Shown here one piece after another: positions 63,226 through 64,000 of a stretch of 64,000 bases of DNA. The translations under genes were made by a program, and so were the position numbers. This DNA comes from Callipepla californica brunnescens (lineage: Eukaryota > Chordata > Aves > Galliformes > Odontophoridae): contig JALIRH010000044.1 in assembly GCA_023055505.1 (NCBI GenBank), positions 1-64,000 on the forward strand. The letters are read 5' to 3'. The stretch's first letter is position 1; every line of letters starts with the position of its first letter. Under the pieces are notes generated by a model. That model did no database searches. It was given only the letters and a program-made list of their open reading frames with translations, and had not been told where the DNA came from.

Positions 63226-64000
63226 CTGCAGGGCAGAGAGGAAAGTCAGCAGCACCAGTCCAGGAGAGTTTGGGCTGACTGGGTGAGAATATTCCATGCC
63301 AGATGTCTGCCTTGGGGTGAGCTTTTATTTTTTGGCACAGATCAAGCCAAAATGGCATAGCTGTTTCCAGGAAAGAGATTAAGGAAAGAATACATAGCTT
63401 TGCACGCTAAGAGACACCGATATCCTCTAAAGGAACCCAGGCTGAACAGCTTGGTGGAAAGCAGCCTGGATGCTGTCTTACATCCCATGGATCCACACAC
63501 AACCCACGTGGGACAATGACACCTTCCACTCCATTGCTGTGCAAGGCTGGAGACCCCCAGTCTCTCCCATGCTCCACACTGGTTCTGGAGACCGCATGAG
63601 TGCTCCACTCCCCATGGGTATTTCTCCTCCTAAAGCCACCCGTGGAGCTAAGCACCCATGACCATAGTGCAGGGAAGCCAAGTACTCAAGAAATAGGAAA
63701 CACTCAACCCCTGCACACATGCCTTAATGATACAGCCTTTAATTACGTCACCACATACTATTTTTTCCCGCAGGGCACGGCCTCGCTCAGCACACAGGAT
63801 GGGCCCCAGGCCCTGGGGAGGGAAGCGAGGCTGTGCGCTGCTGGCGGCCACCGTCTGCAGGGCCCCCTGCTCATCCGCTGCAGAAACCAGGAGGTGTGCG
63901 GTAAATGAAGCAGGGTTATGGGAAGGGAGGGGGCATTCTCAGACGGCCGCTCTGCGGGATGGGATTCTGTCCCTGTCACCGCAGCAGCAACCGGCCAAGA
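63226..64000 (-). other. HPSE2: HPSE2 intron (runs off the window)
   Basis: No exon was recognised upstream of the 63225 acceptor within the window. The sequence is unique and non-coding, with a short AT-rich patch near 63310-63410 and 63720-63775. Confidence 0.6.

Overview
This is nuclear DNA of a bird, most likely a galliform such as chicken. The evidence is a CR1 LINE at 3.5-4.4 kb, compact GC-rich genes with CpG-island promoters, and gene order. The eleven genes are AVPI1, MARVELD1, ZFYVE27, SFRP5, GOLGA7B, CRTAC1, R3HCC1L, LOXL4, PYROXD2, HPS1 and HPSE2. As I remember it, this is the order of human 10q24.2, so the window is a conserved synteny block. The species call is inference. Gene identities rest on exon-by-exon agreement with remembered vertebrate proteins, not on a search.

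Layout, left to right. 0-3.3 kb: AVPI1 (minus, runs off the left edge) and MARVELD1 (plus) share a CpG-island promoter with a perfect CRE. 3.5-4.4 kb: antisense CR1 fragment. 5.1-10.2 kb: ZFYVE27/protrudin (plus, 12 coding exons including a 21-nt microexon). 11.0-13.9 kb: SFRP5 (minus, 3 exons). 14-18 kb: intergenic. 18.4-20.7 kb: GOLGA7B (plus). 21.0-30.9 kb: CRTAC1 (minus, 15 coding exons). 31-39.7 kb: gene-poor, with AT-rich islands resembling regulatory elements and the R3HCC1L CpG island. 39.8-44.5 kb: R3HCC1L coding exons (plus). 45.9-50.9 kb: LOXL4 (minus). 52.3-55.9 kb: PYROXD2 (minus). 56.9-61.3 kb: HPS1 (minus). 61.5-64 kb: last three coding exons of HPSE2 (minus, continues to the right).

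The genes are not an operon and do not form one pathway. They include a Wnt antagonist (SFRP5), secreted matrix proteins (CRTAC1, LOXL4, HPSE2), trafficking factors (ZFYVE27, GOLGA7B, HPS1), a membrane MARVEL protein, an RNA-binding-like protein (R3HCC1L), a mitochondrial FAD protein (PYROXD2) and a vasopressin-response protein (AVPI1). LOXL4, PYROXD2, HPS1 and HPSE2 form a tight same-strand cluster in which the HPSE2 poly(A) signal lies about 220 bp upstream of the HPS1 start codon.

I found no new biological system. The best observations are an AT-AC (U12-type) intron in HPS1, the in-frame ZFYVE27 microexon, a 20-nt PYROXD2 microexon inside its FAD-binding motif, two adjacent genes whose conserved frames lack an ATG (AVPI1 and MARVELD1, probably single-base consensus errors), and several candidate regulatory modules.
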